Below, one piece after another: positions 52,579 to 62,334 of a stretch of 64,000 bases of DNA. The position numbers were made by a program, and so were the translations under genes. The notes below the pieces were generated by a model. The model made no database searches. It was not told where the DNA came from and worked only from the letters and a program-made list of their open reading frames with translations. This stretch comes from Cytobacillus firmus DS1 (GTDB lineage: Bacteria; Bacillota; Bacilli; Bacillales; Cytobacillaceae). The stretch is taken from positions 1-64,000 of the forward strand of contig NZ_APVL01000003.1 of assembly GCF_000565285.1 (NCBI RefSeq), in the 5' to 3' direction. The number at the start of each line of letters is the position of its first letter. Position 1 is the first letter of the stretch.

Positions 52579-54198
52579 TTAATTCGTTAAGTAAACCTTC
52601 GTAAAATCATCATCTTCCATTGGGTGTGCAGTGAATCCCTGAACATAAGCTGCCATTGCGATTGGCGGTGTTGTATGTGCAAGCGTCACCCACGGGGCAT
52701 CTTCATGAAAAATTTCCTGAGCCTGCTGGTATAGCTTTGCCCGTTCTTCCTGATCAAATGTTACACGGGCGTCCTGCAAAAGCTTCGTGAATTCTTCGTT
52801 TTCATAGAACGCACGGTTGCTCGCAGGTTTCTCCGTATTCGTTGCACTCAGGTTCGGGAACAGGAAGTTATCCGGATCGGCCATAACGCCTGTCCAGCCG
52901 TATAAGCCCATTGGATGTTCCCCGTTTCCAGACTTTTGAAGGTACGTTGCCCATTCATAGGTAACGATTTCCGCTTCGATGCCAACTTTCTTCAAATCTG
53001 ACTGGATTGCTTCTGCCACCTTCATCGGCTGCGGCATATACGGTCTTGGGTTGCTCATCGCCCAAAGCTGGGTCTTGAATCCATCTGGATATCCTGCTTC
53101 TGCTAATAGTTTTTTCGCTTCTTCCACATTGAATTTGTAGTCTTCAATGCTGTCATTATAGCCCCAAAGCACAGATGGGAATGGGTTTTTCGCCACTTCG
53201 GCATAGCCATTATAAAAAGCATCCACAATGGCCTGTTTATCAATGGCCATATTGACTGCCTGGCGGACTTTAACATCATCGAAAGGCGCCATTTGTGTAT
53301 TCAGAACCATGTAGCCGATGTTAAAGCTTGGGCGCTTGACAAGACTTAAGTTTGAATCAGCTTCAATGGTCGTGGCATCATCCGGATTTAACCCATCGAT
53401 GATATCGACTTCACCCGCTTGGAGGGCAGTCAGACGTGAGGAATTCTCCGGAATTACACGGAAGATCAGTTCATCCAGATATGGCCCTTCGCCTGCATAA
53501 TTTTCATTTTTCTTTAGGACGATTTTGTCATTGGTTTTCCAGCTATCAAATACGAATGGGCCTGTTCCCACTGGATTTTGATAGAATTTGTCACCATGTT
53601 TTTCAATCGCCGCAGGACTTGCAATTCCAAACATAGGTATAGCCAAATAGCTGATAAACGGAGCTGTCTTTTCCGTTAATTTAAACTCTACTGTTGATTC
53701 ATCAACTGCTTTTACATACTCGATCTTATGGTTGGAATCCCCTTTAAACCCTCCATACAAGAAAGGGTAGTATGGAAAATCCCCTTTGTGATAGGGGTTT
53801 TCAGGATCCATCCACCGATCAAAGTTGAACACGACTGCTTCCGCATTAAAATCGGTTCCATCCTGGAACTTAATGCCCTTTTTAAGGGTAATGGTCCATG
53901 TAAGTCCATCGTCTGAGACTTTGTGAGATTCTGCTAATCCCGGCTTAACTTCTAGATTTTCGTCATATACAAACAATGTTTCAAAGATATTGCTTGTTAC
54001 ACGGATGGATTCGCCATCCGTTACATTGATGGGATCCAGTCCAATCGCATCAGCACCGCGGGCATAAATTAATGAGCCTCCATCTTTTGAATCGCCGCTG
54101 CTGCCGCCTGATGCTTTTTCACTGCTGCCGGAACATGCTGAAAGCAGCAATGAAAGAATCAGTAAAATGCTTAAAACTAGTGAAGACTTGCCTTTCAT
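52579..54198 (-). CDS. Family 5 peptide/nickel-type ABC solute-binding lipoprotein
   Basis: The start is ATG 54198 (MKGKSSLVLSILLILSLL) behind AAGGGGG. A lipobox (LLSAC) gives a lipidated cysteine near residue 21. The 539-residue protein has the family 5 layout, with the signature GLAESHKVSDDGLTWTITLK then GIKFQDGTDFNAEAVVFNFD. It binds di- or oligopeptides, or another solute of that family, outside the membrane. No permease or ATPase genes are adjacent, so it is an orphan here that may use a system elsewhere. A perfect cre site lies about 180 bp upstream. Confidence 0.87.
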   Translation of the reverse strand: MKGKSSLVLSILLILSLLLSACSGSSEKASGGSSGDSKDGGSLIYARGADAIGLDPINVTDGESIRVTSNIFETLFVYDENLEVKPGLAESHKVSDDGLTWTITLKKGIKFQDGTDFNAEAVVFNFDRWMDPENPYHKGDFPYYPFLYGGFKGDSNHKIEYVKAVDESTVEFKLTEKTAPFISYLAIPMFGIASPAAIEKHGDKFYQNPVGTGPFVFDSWKTNDKIVLKKNENYAGEGPYLDELIFRVIPENSSRLTALQAGEVDIIDGLNPDDATTIEADSNLSLVKRPSFNIGYMVLNTQMAPFDDVKVRQAVNMAIDKQAIVDAFYNGYAEVAKNPFPSVLWGYNDSIEDYKFNVEEAKKLLAEAGYPDGFKTQLWAMSNPRPYMPQPMKVAEAIQSDLKKVGIEAEIVTYEWATYLQKSGNGEHPMGLYGWTGVMADPDNFLFPNLSATNTEKPASNRAFYENEEFTKLLQDARVTFDQEERAKLYQQAQEIFHEDAPWVTLAHTTPPIAMAAYVQGFTAHPMEDDDFTKVYLTN

Positions 54199-54377
54199 TG
54201 TTTTTCCCCCTTGTGGTTTTATGTAGCTGAAAGTAAGAAAAAGTGGTATTTTTAGACTTTTCATACTTTTTAATAAAAATTAGTATATATTAGATTATCG
54301 AAATATTCTACTATATTTTTAGAGTCGAAATGTTTATTTTGAAAAGCTTGTCTTATAAGCTTCTTTACCATTAGGCT

Positions 54378-54391
54378 TGTAAGCGATTACA
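54378..54391. promoter_or_regulatory. cre site (CcpA box)
   Basis: TGTAAGCGATTACA fits the TGWNANCGNTNWCA consensus at every position, between codA and the solute-binding protein gene. Catabolite repression of the latter is likely. Confidence 0.7.
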
Positions 54392-54456
54392 TTAAATAAT
54401 AATTTTCAGGATAGCAAAAAAACTGACCCAGTCAGTCTGAGCCAGTCATTCTTCTA

Positions 54457-55722
54457 TTATTTATGAAAATCTACATTCTCTTTTCCTTCACCAAACACCA
54501 CTGATGTCTGGCTGGGTTTCGTTTCAGCAATTATTTTTCCATTTCTTATTGAATACCTGACAGCGGCCTGCCTCCTGATTGCTTCATACTCATTTTCCGC
54601 ATCCAGAATAATCAGGTTGGCCGGCTTTCCTTCTTCAATTCCATATTTCGCTTCAATATTTAGTGTTTTAGCACTGTTATTTGTAATCAGGTCAAAGGAG
54701 TTAACAATTTGCTCATACCCCATCAGCTGTGATACATGGATGCCCATATGGAGCACCTGCAGCATATTGCCGGTGCCAAGCGGATACCATGGATCAAAGA
54801 TGTCGTCATGGCCGAAGCTTACATTTAGCCCTGCTTCGAGCAGTTCTTTTACTCTTGTGATTCCCCTGCGCTTCGGATACGTATCAAAGCGTCCCTGCAG
54901 ATGGATGTTTACGAGCGGGTTGGCGACAAAGTTAATGTTTGAAAGCCTCAAAAGTCTGAACAGCTTGTAGGTATATGCATCATTATACGAGCCCATTGCC
55001 GTTGTATGGCTGGCTGTTACCCTGCTGCCCAATCCGCGTTCATAGGCTTCCGCTGCCACAACTTCCACAAAGCGCGACTGTTCATCATCGATTTCATCGC
55101 AGTGGATATCGACAAGGCGGTCATACTTTTCAGCAAGATCAAAGGCCGTTTTCATTGAAGCAACGCCGTACTCCCTTGTGAACTCGAAATGAGGAATGCC
55201 TCCTACCACATCAGCCCCCATTTTCAGCGCTTCCTCCATGAGTTCGGCGCCGCTTGGATACGAATTGATTCCCTCCTGCGGGAAAGCTACCAGCTGGAGG
55301 TCCACATAGTCAGCCATTTCTTCTTTTACTTCCAAAAGTGCCTTTAATGCCGTAAGACTTGGATCGGTTACATCCACATGGGTGCGGACATGCTGGATTC
55401 CCTGTGCAATTTGCCATTTCAATGCCGTTTTGGCCCTTGTTTTCACATCTTCATGTGTCAGGGTTTCTTTTCTTTGTGCCCATCTTTGAATGCCTTCAAA
55501 TAAAGTTCCGCTCTGGTTCCATTCCGGTTCTCCTGCTGTCAGGGTTGTATCCAGGTGAATATGGGGTTCGATGAAGGGTGCCGAAACTAGGGATCCGGCA
55601 GCGTCCAGAATTTCCCCGCCGGTATCCGCTTCCCCTTGTGATAAGCTATGAATCTTTCCGTCTTGTATCGCTATATTCCACAAGCCTTCCCGGCCTCTTA
55701 GTTTTGCATTTTTAATAATCAC
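54457..55722 (-). CDS. codA: Cytosine deaminase
   Basis: The 421-residue amidohydrolase has the metal and active-site motifs of Cod[55 protein letters not shown] and [19 protein letters not shown]. It deaminates cytosine to uracil for pyrimidine salvage. Its start overlaps the end of the permease gene by 11 bp, so the two are translationally linked. Transcription is set by the PyrR attenuator upstream of codB. Confidence 0.92.
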   Translation of the reverse strand: MIIKNAKLRGREGLWNIAIQDGKIHSLSQGEADTGGEILDAAGSLVSAPFIEPHIHLDTTLTAGEPEWNQSGTLFEGIQRWAQRKETLTHEDVKTRAKTALKWQIAQGIQHVRTHVDVTDPSLTALKALLEVKEEMADYVDLQLVAFPQEGINSYPSGAELMEEALKMGADVVGGIPHFEFTREYGVASMKTAFDLAEKYDRLVDIHCDEIDDEQSRFVEVVAAEAYERGLGSRVTASHTTAMGSYNDAYTYKLFRLLRLSNINFVANPLVNIHLQGRFDTYPKRRGITRVKELLEAGLNVSFGHDDIFDPWYPLGTGNMLQVLHMGIHVSQLMGYEQIVNSFDLITNNSAKTLNIEAKYGIEEGKPANLIILDAENEYEAIRRQAAVRYSIRNGKIIAETKPSQTSVVFGEGKENVDFHK

Positions 55723-56980
55723 TTCTTAGTTCCCCTTCCCTGACTGTATTTCTGCCTTGTAATGAAGCCGCCAATTTTGATGCCAGGACAAATGTTATTG
55801 CTGAACCTAATAGCGAGTTGACTGGCGGGATTCCCGGCACGAAATTTGCAGCGGCTACACCTGCTGCCCAAGCAAGGATAGCGATCCAGTTAACAGCCTT
55901 AAACTTCATATCTGCAAACTTCTTATACTCGCCTCGATTCACGATAAAGTAATCTGCTAAAATGATAGCCCCGATGGATGGCAGCGTCGAACCCAGAATC
56001 GTCAGGAACCCGACAAAGTTGTTGTACAGCCACATGGCTGCAATTGTCCCGACAATCCCGTTAAAGATGACAACCTTTCCTTTTCGTATCTTTAAAATGC
56101 TCGCAAACCCTAAGCCTGATGCATATAAAGCGTTATCGTTCGTTGTCCAGATGTTTAAACCAAGAACCAGAATCGCCGGGAAAATCAATTTTTGGATAAA
56201 CATGACTTCTGAGATATCCGATTGCCCTGTTGCAATTGCACCGATTGCACCGAACAGGAACATAATTGAGTTTCCGATGAAGAAGGCGATGACGGTTGAT
56301 ACTACCGCCGAACGCTTTGTATTTGAGAAACGTGCAAAGTCTGGTGTCAGTGTGCCTGCACTGATAAACGAGCCTACGCAAATTGTTAAAGCCGCCGCCA
56401 GGCTAATGGCCTCTGTTGGCTGATATTGCATAAGCCCTTCCAGGCCGCCTGCAGTTTCTGTTGCTTTAAAAACGGAGAAGCTTCCAAGAATAGTGATTAA
56501 AGGTACTGCTATGAAGCTTAAGATTGCCAGTGCCTTCATGCCGAAGAAGGCTGTGCCTGTCATCAGGAGACCTGCCACCGCAATCAGAAGATATGCATCA
56601 ATTCCTGTTACTTTTTGAACCGGCAGCGCAAACATCGCTACCCCAACGCCGAACCAGCCAACCTGGGTGGCAGCCAGCAGGAAGGATGATAGGTAGGATC
56701 CTTTTTCACCAAAAGCATACCGGGTGAGCAGGTGTGTTGATAGGCCTGTCTTCGCCGCGATATAGGCAAGTGCTCCTGTGTAAGCACCTAAAATCAAGTT
56801 GCCTGCCAGAACGATTCCGATAAATTGAATGAACGTTAATCCTGTTCCAAGCGTTCCGCCTGACCACATGCTGGCCGAGAAGAAGGTAAGGCCGAGCATC
56901 ACCACAAGCATTTTCCAAAATCCATTGCGGTGCCCTTGAGGTACCGCTTCTAACGAAAAATCCAAATCTACTTTTTTCAT
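55712..56980 (-). CDS. codB: Cytosine permease
   Basis: The start is ATG 56980 ([20 protein letters not shown]) after GGAGGAATT; the frame upstream to 57118 is the attenuator leader, not protein. The 422-residue protein has about 12 membrane segments and the NCS1-family look ([60 protein letters not shown]). It imports cytosine for CodA. The operon is PyrR-controlled. Confidence 0.92.
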   Translation of the reverse strand: MKKVDLDFSLEAVPQGHRNGFWKMLVVMLGLTFFSASMWSGGTLGTGLTFIQFIGIVLAGNLILGAYTGALAYIAAKTGLSTHLLTRYAFGEKGSYLSSFLLAATQVGWFGVGVAMFALPVQKVTGIDAYLLIAVAGLLMTGTAFFGMKALAILSFIAVPLITILGSFSVFKATETAGGLEGLMQYQPTEAISLAAALTICVGSFISAGTLTPDFARFSNTKRSAVVSTVIAFFIGNSIMFLFGAIGAIATGQSDISEVMFIQKLIFPAILVLGLNIWTTNDNALYASGLGFASILKIRKGKVVIFNGIVGTIAAMWLYNNFVGFLTILGSTLPSIGAIILADYFIVNRGEYKKFADMKFKAVNWIAILAWAAGVAAANFVPGIPPVNSLLGSAITFVLASKLAASLQGRNTVREGELRSDY

Positions 56981-57048
56981 ACCAATTCCTCCAATCGATT
57001 TTTGAAACTGGTACCGAAGGATCTTCGATAGTAAGTGGATGGAAAAAG

Positions 57049-57088
57049 AAAAAGGCTTCTCGCCGTTTTCCGACAAGAAGCCTTTTTC
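57049..57088 (-). terminator. codBA attenuator terminator
   Basis: AAAAAGGCTTCTTGTCG pairs with CGGCGAGAAGCCTTTTT on the minus strand, followed by CTTTTT, about 70 bp before codB. Confidence 0.92.
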
Positions 57089-57148
57089 CTGCATGAATAA
57101 CCCTTGGGCAGGATACACCTAACCCATTAGTCATCATACTTCCGCTGT

Positions 57149-57177
57149 CCTTGTCAGCCTCACGGGACTGATTTAAA
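57149..57177 (-). promoter_or_regulatory. PyrR-binding site of the codBA attenuator
   Basis: On the minus strand AATCAGTCCCGTGAGGCTGA is followed by CAAGG, matching the PyrR-binding loop consensus (AGUCC...GAGGCU..CAAGG). With the terminator at 57049-57088 this forms the classic UMP-responsive pyr attenuator: PyrR with UMP favours termination. Confidence 0.9.
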
Positions 57178-57315
57178 GGTACCAGTATTTAATTGTCTAT
57201 TATTATTTCAGAAAAGATTAATAGTGTCAAGGTGGAAATTTTTCAGGGCATCAGCTTAGCAGGTTGTGAACCCTGTTGTTACCTGTCCAATACCGTGCGA
57301 TCCAACATAGAAAAT

Positions 57316-57339
57316 AGCCCTTCCAAAAGGAATAGGACT
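57316..57339 (-). terminator. Terminator of the SpoIIAA-like gene
   Basis: AGTCCTATTCC and GGAAGGGCT arms with TATTTTC on the minus strand; it overlaps the last codons of the gene. Confidence 0.7.
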
Positions 57340-57694
57340 ATTTCAATATCCACGACCAGGCTTCCTCCAGCTGATGGCCTTCAAAGTATTCGACTGTAAT
57401 CCCAGGCAGGTAGTTCGTGACCTTTGAAACAGTTCCAATCCAGTCTTTATCACTGACAACAGCGAATTTATTAAACTGCTTCCACCTTTTTATATCAAAT
57501 TCCATTCCTTCCGCAGCTCCTTGAAAAGTTGTTCCGTCTACATCCGTCAAGATGGCCAGGATATTGAATTTCTGGTCATCTTTAAAATTTTCTCTCACGT
57601 ATTGATCCAGTTTTTCAGCATCTTCCTTTGTTGCATTGCCATTGAATGCGAGGGCAATGATAGAGGGAGAGCGGGATTCTATGAATTGAAGCAT
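57338..57694 (-). CDS. SpoIIAA/STAS-like small protein
   Basis: The start is ATG 57694 (MLQFIESRSPSIIALAFNG) behind GGAGG. The 118-residue product matches the SpoIIAA-like family (STAS-type fold): FNILAILTDVDGTTFQGAAE, FNKFAVVSDKDWIGTVSKVT and a C-terminal EEAWSWI. Members are single-domain cytoplasmic proteins of poorly known role. It is monocistronic, with a CTATTTGCA array just upstream. Confidence 0.75.
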   Translation of the reverse strand: MLQFIESRSPSIIALAFNGNATKEDAEKLDQYVRENFKDDQKFNILAILTDVDGTTFQGAAEGMEFDIKRWKQFNKFAVVSDKDWIGTVSKVTNYLPGITVEYFEGHQLEEAWSWILK

Positions 57695-57788
57695 AATGAT
57701 TACCTCCAAATGGTTTTATTGAGGTAAATTCCCGATTAAGCGGGCTGCGAAACTAGCAGTGGGGAGTTTTTTAGTGAAATGGAGTGTG

Positions 57789-58116
57789 CTAGTTGCAGGT
57801 TTGTGATTCTATTTGCAAGTTTAGCGCTACTTTTTGCAGAATGAAAAACTCTATTTGCATGTTTGCGATTCTATTTGCAGAATGAAAAACTCTATTTGCA
57901 TGTTTGCGATTCTATTTGCAGAATGAAAAACTCTATTTGCATGTTTGCGATTCTATTTGCAGAATGAAAAACTCTATTTGCATGTTTGCGATTCTATTTG
58001 CAGATTCAAATACTCTATTTGCATGTTTGCGATTCTATTTGCAGAAATCCAGATTCTATTTGCAAGTTCAACATTCTATTTGCAAAAATCCAAATTCTAT
58101 TTGCACCGTTGACAAT
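57789..58116 (+). repeat. Phased CTATTTGCA array G with a 41-bp tandem core
   Basis: About sixteen units at 20/21-bp steps. From about 57851 to 58000 a 41-bp pair of units repeats about four times nearly unchanged (CTCTATTTGCATGTTTGCGA, then TTCTATTTGCAGAATGAAAA). The array ends in GTTGACAAT 11 nt after the start of the last unit (58097 and 58108). It lies between the SpoIIAA-like gene and the desaturase terminator. Confidence 0.92.
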
Positions 58117-58141
58117 TCGGAATTCGTTTCCAACAAAAAAT

Positions 58142-58165
58142 AGAACCAGCCATCACGCCGGTTCT
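58142..58165 (-). terminator. Terminator of the desaturase gene
   Basis: AGAACCGGC and GGCTGGTTCT arms, then ATTTTTTG on the minus strand. Confidence 0.85.
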
Positions 58166-58170
58166 ATAGA

Positions 58171-59061
58171 TTATTTCTTACTGTAAAATCGATCCCGAAC
58201 CTTTTTCAGGCGGGCATGATAGTTTAAGATATCAAGTCTTGCTTTCTCTGCTTCAGGTGCAATCGGCCGAAGCTTTTCAATTTCCCAGTAGTCTATAATG
58301 ACATCCAATACCTGATCAAAGTATTCAAGCGGGCCGTAGTTGGCCTCTTTAGCGATGATAGCCATACGGTTTTCAAAATCCGGCATGACCGCACCCGGCA
58401 TTTTAAAGTTCATGATGACATTCGCCAAGTAGTAGCAATAGTTAGGTTCTAATTGCAGGTGATGTTTTATAACGTCTCTGTAAAAAGTATAATGCAGGGT
58501 CTCATCCTTAGCCAAACGCCTCAGCAGGCTGGACAAATCCTTGTCATGAGGGCCCGCTACCTTCGCCACATTATAATAAAACACCATGGTGGCCAGCTCC
58601 TGCATGGAGGTATAAACCATCGTTTCAAATGGCGTATGGAAATCAGGATTCCAGCCGTTTTCCACTGTTTGCTTGTGAAGCTGGTGAAGCCTTCCCGGAT
58701 GGACATTCCGGGTGATTAACAGATAGGTTTCAAGCAGGTTGGAGTGCTGATCCTCTTCCGCTGTCCAGGTATGGACAAACTCCTTGATAACACTCAATGA
58801 ACCTTTAAATGTCTGGTCCAAATAAGAGGTGAACCATGGGAGATTTACTTCTGTCAGGAGAGCTGTCTCCACAGCCGTAATGACGGACTCCGGAAGTGTC
58901 ACCTGGCTCTCATCCCAGGGAACACGGCGGAAATCCTGCGCTTTATCCCATGGGAGAAATTCGTGATAGCCCCAGTCTATTTTTTCAGCCCGCTTTTTGT
59001 GCTCCTCATACAACTCTCTTACCTTCGGCTCCAGACGAAAATCGAGATGATTTGTTAACAA
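58171..59061 (-). CDS. Soluble acyl-ACP desaturase (ferritin-like di-iron)
   Basis: The 296-residue protein resembles class II acyl-ACP desaturases of plants and mycobacterial DesA. Visible di-iron ligand motifs are EEDQHS (about residue 133) and DETLHY (about 212), with further glutamates in helices (VETALLTEVNLPWF, SMQELATMVFYY). It should introduce a double bond into an acyl-ACP chain using O2 and reduced ferredoxin, changing membrane fluidity. The EEDQHS and DETLHY boxes differ from the plant EENRHG and DEKRHE consensus, so the acceptor or chemistry may differ. Confidence 0.8.
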   Translation of the reverse strand: MLTNHLDFRLEPKVRELYEEHKKRAEKIDWGYHEFLPWDKAQDFRRVPWDESQVTLPESVITAVETALLTEVNLPWFTSYLDQTFKGSLSVIKEFVHTWTAEEDQHSNLLETYLLITRNVHPGRLHQLHKQTVENGWNPDFHTPFETMVYTSMQELATMVFYYNVAKVAGPHDKDLSSLLRRLAKDETLHYTFYRDVIKHHLQLEPNYCYYLANVIMNFKMPGAVMPDFENRMAIIAKEANYGPLEYFDQVLDVIIDYWEIEKLRPIAPEAEKARLDILNYHARLKKVRDRFYSKK

Positions 59062-59365
59062 GTGTAGACCTCCATTGCGATTTTATAGCTAACTATTATG
59101 ACCTGTTACTAATTTAACTATATCATATTTGTACGTTAACTAACTAATAGGAAAATCGAATTTTCAGGAAATTAGTTCTTTAAACACGCAAATTTCCGCT
59201 TCCTTTCGACGTCAATCTCCAGCGGGTGACAGCATTCGTTTCGACATAGGTCGACAGTCATTGATTTCAGTAAATTTATTGTATAATAATGTGAAAATAT
59301 AATTCTTTCGGACAATGATTGTGGTAAAATTATCTAAAATATGTCGACGGGAGAGGATCGGAAAA
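59062..59365. other. Intergenic region before the LysM-NlpC gene
   Basis: About 300 bp between divergent genes. A TATAAT at 59282-59287 follows TTGATT (59261-59266), but with only 15 bp between, so this promoter call is weak. No hairpin or repeat stands out. Confidence 0.35.
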
Positions 59366-60409
59366 GTGAAAAAACAGATTGTCACACTAGCAGCCGCTGC
59401 TATGCTATCTTCAGGTTTTGCCGCTAAGGCTTCGGCTGATACACATGTGGTGAAAAAGGGGGACACTCTATATCAGTTAGCCGTAAAGTACAAAACCACT
59501 GTGACAGAGCTTAAATCTATTAACAAATTAAGTTCAGATTCCCTTTATATTAATCAATCACTTCAAGTGCCTGGCACTGTAATCAGTGCTCCATCTGTTA
59601 GACCGCCAGCTCCGGCTCCTGCTATTCCAAGTGCAGCCAATACATATATAGTCAAATCAGGCGATTCTTTGTCTAAAATTGCTCTGAATCATAAAATCAA
59701 TTTAAAAGATTTAATGAGCTGGAATCAGCTTACTCATCATATTATTCATCCTGGACAAGTATTAAAGGTATCAAAAACGGCTTCAGGCAATAATACTAAA
59801 AAGCCTTCTGCTGCCCCGGCGCCTCCGCCAGCCGCTGCTCCTTCTGGAAGTTCCGGCAATTATATAGTGGTTAAAGGTGATACACTAAGCCTGATTGCCA
59901 GCAGAAATAACATAACAGTTCAGCAGATAAAAGATTGGAACAAACTCAGCTCAGACTTGATTTTCATAGGACAAAAGCTCATATTAAGCGCAGCAGGTCA
60001 AAAGTCGGCAACAGAAAAACCGGCTGAAGAAGTGAAAGAAGAAAGCGGTTCTGCAGCCGCTGTTTTGGCGGAGGCCCAGAAATATATCGGTGTTCCGTAC
60101 AAGTGGGCAGGCACTGCGCCTGATGGGTTTGACTGCAGCGGATTTATCTATTATGTATTAAATAAAAGCGGATCAACGCTTGGAAGGTATTCAACCGACG
60201 GCTACTACAGCCGCTCATATTATATTAGCCAGCCTCAGCCAGGTGATTTAGTATTTTTCGAGAATACATACAGACAGGGCATTTCTCATATGGGCTTTTA
60301 CATAGGAAATAACCAGTTCATCCATGCAAGCTCCAATGGCGTGGAGATTACAAGCCTCGAAAATTCTTATTATAAGAAACACTTCGATGGATTTAAGAGA
60401 TTTTATTAG
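59366..60409 (+). CDS. LysM-NlpC/P60 peptidoglycan hydrolase
   Basis: The start is GTG 59366 (KKQIVTLAAAAMLSSGF) after GGGAGAGGA. The mature protein has three LysM modules (HVVKKGDTLYQLAVKYKTT, YIVKSGDSLSKIALNHKIN, YIVVKGDTLSLIASRNNIT) joined by Pro/Ala-rich linkers, then an NlpC/P60 domain whose catalytic cysteine is in GFDCSGFIYYVL and histidine in GISHMGFYIG. It is a DL-endopeptidase of the LytE/LytF type that cuts the peptide stem of the wall, probably for growth or cell separation. It ends at a terminator shared with the convergent chemoreceptor gene. Confidence 0.9.
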   Translation: MKKQIVTLAAAAMLSSGFAAKASADTHVVKKGDTLYQLAVKYKTTVTELKSINKLSSDSLYINQSLQVPGTVISAPSVRPPAPAPAIPSAANTYIVKSGDSLSKIALNHKINLKDLMSWNQLTHHIIHPGQVLKVSKTASGNNTKKPSAAPAPPPAAAPSGSSGNYIVVKGDTLSLIASRNNITVQQIKDWNKLSSDLIFIGQKLILSAAGQKSATEKPAEEVKEESGSAAAVLAEAQKYIGVPYKWAGTAPDGFDCSGFIYYVLNKSGSTLGRYSTDGYYSRSYYISQPQPGDLVFFENTYRQGISHMGFYIGNNQFIHASSNGVEITSLENSYYKKHFDGFKRFY

Positions 60410-60424
60410 ACACCTGTAATGAAA

Positions 60425-60453
60425 AAACCGCCGGTGCAAAACACCGGCGGTTT
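60425..60453. terminator. Bidirectional terminator
   Basis: AAACCGCCGGTG and CACCGGCGGTTT form a GC-rich stem between the convergent LysM-NlpC and chemoreceptor genes. Confidence 0.9.
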
Positions 60454-60457
60454 CCTC

Positions 60458-62158
60458 TTATAGTTTGAATCGGCCAACAAGCTTATTAAGCTCTTCTGCC
60501 ATTTGCGAAAGCTCCTCAGAACTCCGCGATACTTCCTCCATGCTGCTGCTTGTCTGCTGGGATGAAGCGGATGTTTGTTCAATTCCTGCAGCTGCTTCTT
60601 CTGAAACAGAAGCAATTTCCTCAATGGATGCCCCCATTTGCTGACTTTTACCTGCCATGGTTTCCATTTTTTCAGTGATGGATTGAATGCTGTCCGCCAT
60701 CTCTTTAATAGCAGTGCTGATTTCTGTAAATGTCTCTCCGGTTGTTTTAATTTGTCTTGTGCCTTTTTCAACTTCCTGATAACCGCCCTGCAAGGATTCT
60801 GCGACATTGGCTGATTCAGTCTGGATACTGGAAACGATGCCCGTAATATCTGTTACCGAGACCGTGACTTCTTCCGCCAGTTTCCTCACTTCATCTGCCA
60901 CAACAGCAAACCCGCGACCCTGTTCACCCGCACGCGCGGCTTCAATTGCCGCATTAAGTGCCAATAAATTGGTCTGATCTGCAATATCCTTAATGACGGA
61001 TACGAGCTTCGAAATTTCCTGTGACTGGGCATCCAGGCTTTTCATCTTTCCAACACCATCCTGGACAATCTGATCAATAATGCCCATCTGCTGAATCGAA
61101 GCGTCCATTAACCTGCTGCCGTTTGCGGTCATATCTATGACCTTCCTGGAAGATTCAAACACAGCTTCTCCACTTGAACTGGCTTCCTGCATGTTTTCGG
61201 TGAATGTCTCCATAAAAGCAGAGAGATTAGAAGCATGTGTCGCCTGTGCTTCAGATCCCGATGCGAGCTCCTGCATAGTAGAAGCAACCTGCTGGGACCC
61301 GGCCTTTACTTCCTCTGCTGACTGTGACAGCTCTTCGCTTTGGCTGCTGACCGTCTGTGATACCTCGTAAACCTGCTGGATCGTCGTTCTCAGATTATGG
61401 CCCATAATATTTACAGCCTCTGCCAGACGCCCGATCTCATCTTTTCCCCTGTATTGGATTTCCTGAACGTCCAGTTCTCCTTTGGCGATGCGATTGGTTA
61501 TTCCAACAACTTCATTCAGATTACGCGATACCATCCGGCTGATGAAGAATGTGATTAGCGCCCCGAGGATAACTGCGGTCAGCATAGAAATGATAAGCGT
61601 ATTAAAGGTTTTAATTTGGCTTTCCTTTGCAGCTTTAACCGCCTGCGCCCGCTCTTCATTCACAATTACTTGCAGTTCGTCTAGTAATTGGACAGTTTCA
61701 AGCTGGATTTCACTGGCCTCACCGGCAAATTGCTCACTTGCTTCCATGTCGCCCTTGTCCATTGCAGGTACGAGTTTTTTATAAAAAAGATCGTTTAACT
61801 GTTGATCCTTGGCGACAATTTGATCAAAAATGGCCAGCTTCTCTTCCGTATCCATCTTCTCTCTTATTATTGCTTCCAGCTCATTAAATTGTTCCCGCCG
61901 ATCCTGGAATTCATCAATAAACTTTGCTTCAGGCTTGTATAAATACTCAAACACTCTCATTGCTTTCGCACGGGTAAGCGAGCCCATTTCAGCAATATGT
62001 ACCGCCCGTTCTCCACGCCGCTCCAGGGCACTTACATTATCGCCAATATTCTTTACCAATCCTAATACAACAGCTGTTGCAATGCCGAAAAGGATAAATA
62101 CGATCAGCAGGGTGCCCCCGTATTTCCAGCCAATTTTAATATCTCTAAGCTTTTTCAT
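60458..62158 (-). CDS. Methyl-accepting chemotaxis protein, four-helix-bundle sensor
   Basis: The 566-residue receptor has membrane helices at about 12-33 and 187-210, with a helical sensor between (4HB type). HAMP follows (about 212-265), then the signalling hairpin with [20 protein letters not shown] and [18 protein letters not shown]. It is a transmembrane receptor whose ligand cannot be read from sequence. ATG 62158 follows GAGGAGAG. Confidence 0.9.
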   Translation of the reverse strand: MKKLRDIKIGWKYGGTLLIVFILFGIATAVVLGLVKNIGDNVSALERRGERAVHIAEMGSLTRAKAMRVFEYLYKPEAKFIDEFQDRREQFNELEAIIREKMDTEEKLAIFDQIVAKDQQLNDLFYKKLVPAMDKGDMEASEQFAGEASEIQLETVQLLDELQVIVNEERAQAVKAAKESQIKTFNTLIISMLTAVILGALITFFISRMVSRNLNEVVGITNRIAKGELDVQEIQYRGKDEIGRLAEAVNIMGHNLRTTIQQVYEVSQTVSSQSEELSQSAEEVKAGSQQVASTMQELASGSEAQATHASNLSAFMETFTENMQEASSSGEAVFESSRKVIDMTANGSRLMDASIQQMGIIDQIVQDGVGKMKSLDAQSQEISKLVSVIKDIADQTNLLALNAAIEAARAGEQGRGFAVVADEVRKLAEEVTVSVTDITGIVSSIQTESANVAESLQGGYQEVEKGTRQIKTTGETFTEISTAIKEMADSIQSITEKMETMAGKSQQMGASIEEIASVSEEAAAGIEQTSASSQQTSSSMEEVSRSSEELSQMAEELNKLVGRFKL

Positions 62159-62253
62159 GATGCTGCCCTCTCCTCGTGATCAATATATGTACAAATTATT
62201 TATCGGCAACTTGCAGGCTTTTTCCAGGTCTTTTCTCCTATTAACCAAATAAA

Positions 62254-62280
62254 AACCCGGCTGAATGTACCAGCCAGGTT
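62254..62280 (-). terminator. Terminator downstream of the 436-aa regulator
   Basis: AACCTGGCTG and CAGCCGGGTT arms, then TTTTATTTGG on the minus strand. Confidence 0.8.
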
Positions 62281-62334
62281 TCTATTTTTCAATCAAAGTT
62301 TGATTAAATACAGTTATTATTAAGCACATCTTTA

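Noticed and set aside
54418-54448. Hairpin terminator after codA
   Set aside because: GACTGGCTC and related words repeat rather than pair well; only about five base pairs form, so I do not call it.
57049-57118. An N-terminal extension of codB through the leader
   Set aside because: It would translate the terminator hairpin; ATG 56980 has a good site and begins the conserved protein.
57789-58116. CTATTTGCA arrays as CRISPR
   Set aside because: The conserved part is only 8-10 bp and the variable part 11-12 bp, there is no leader or cas gene, and units lack the length of CRISPR repeats.
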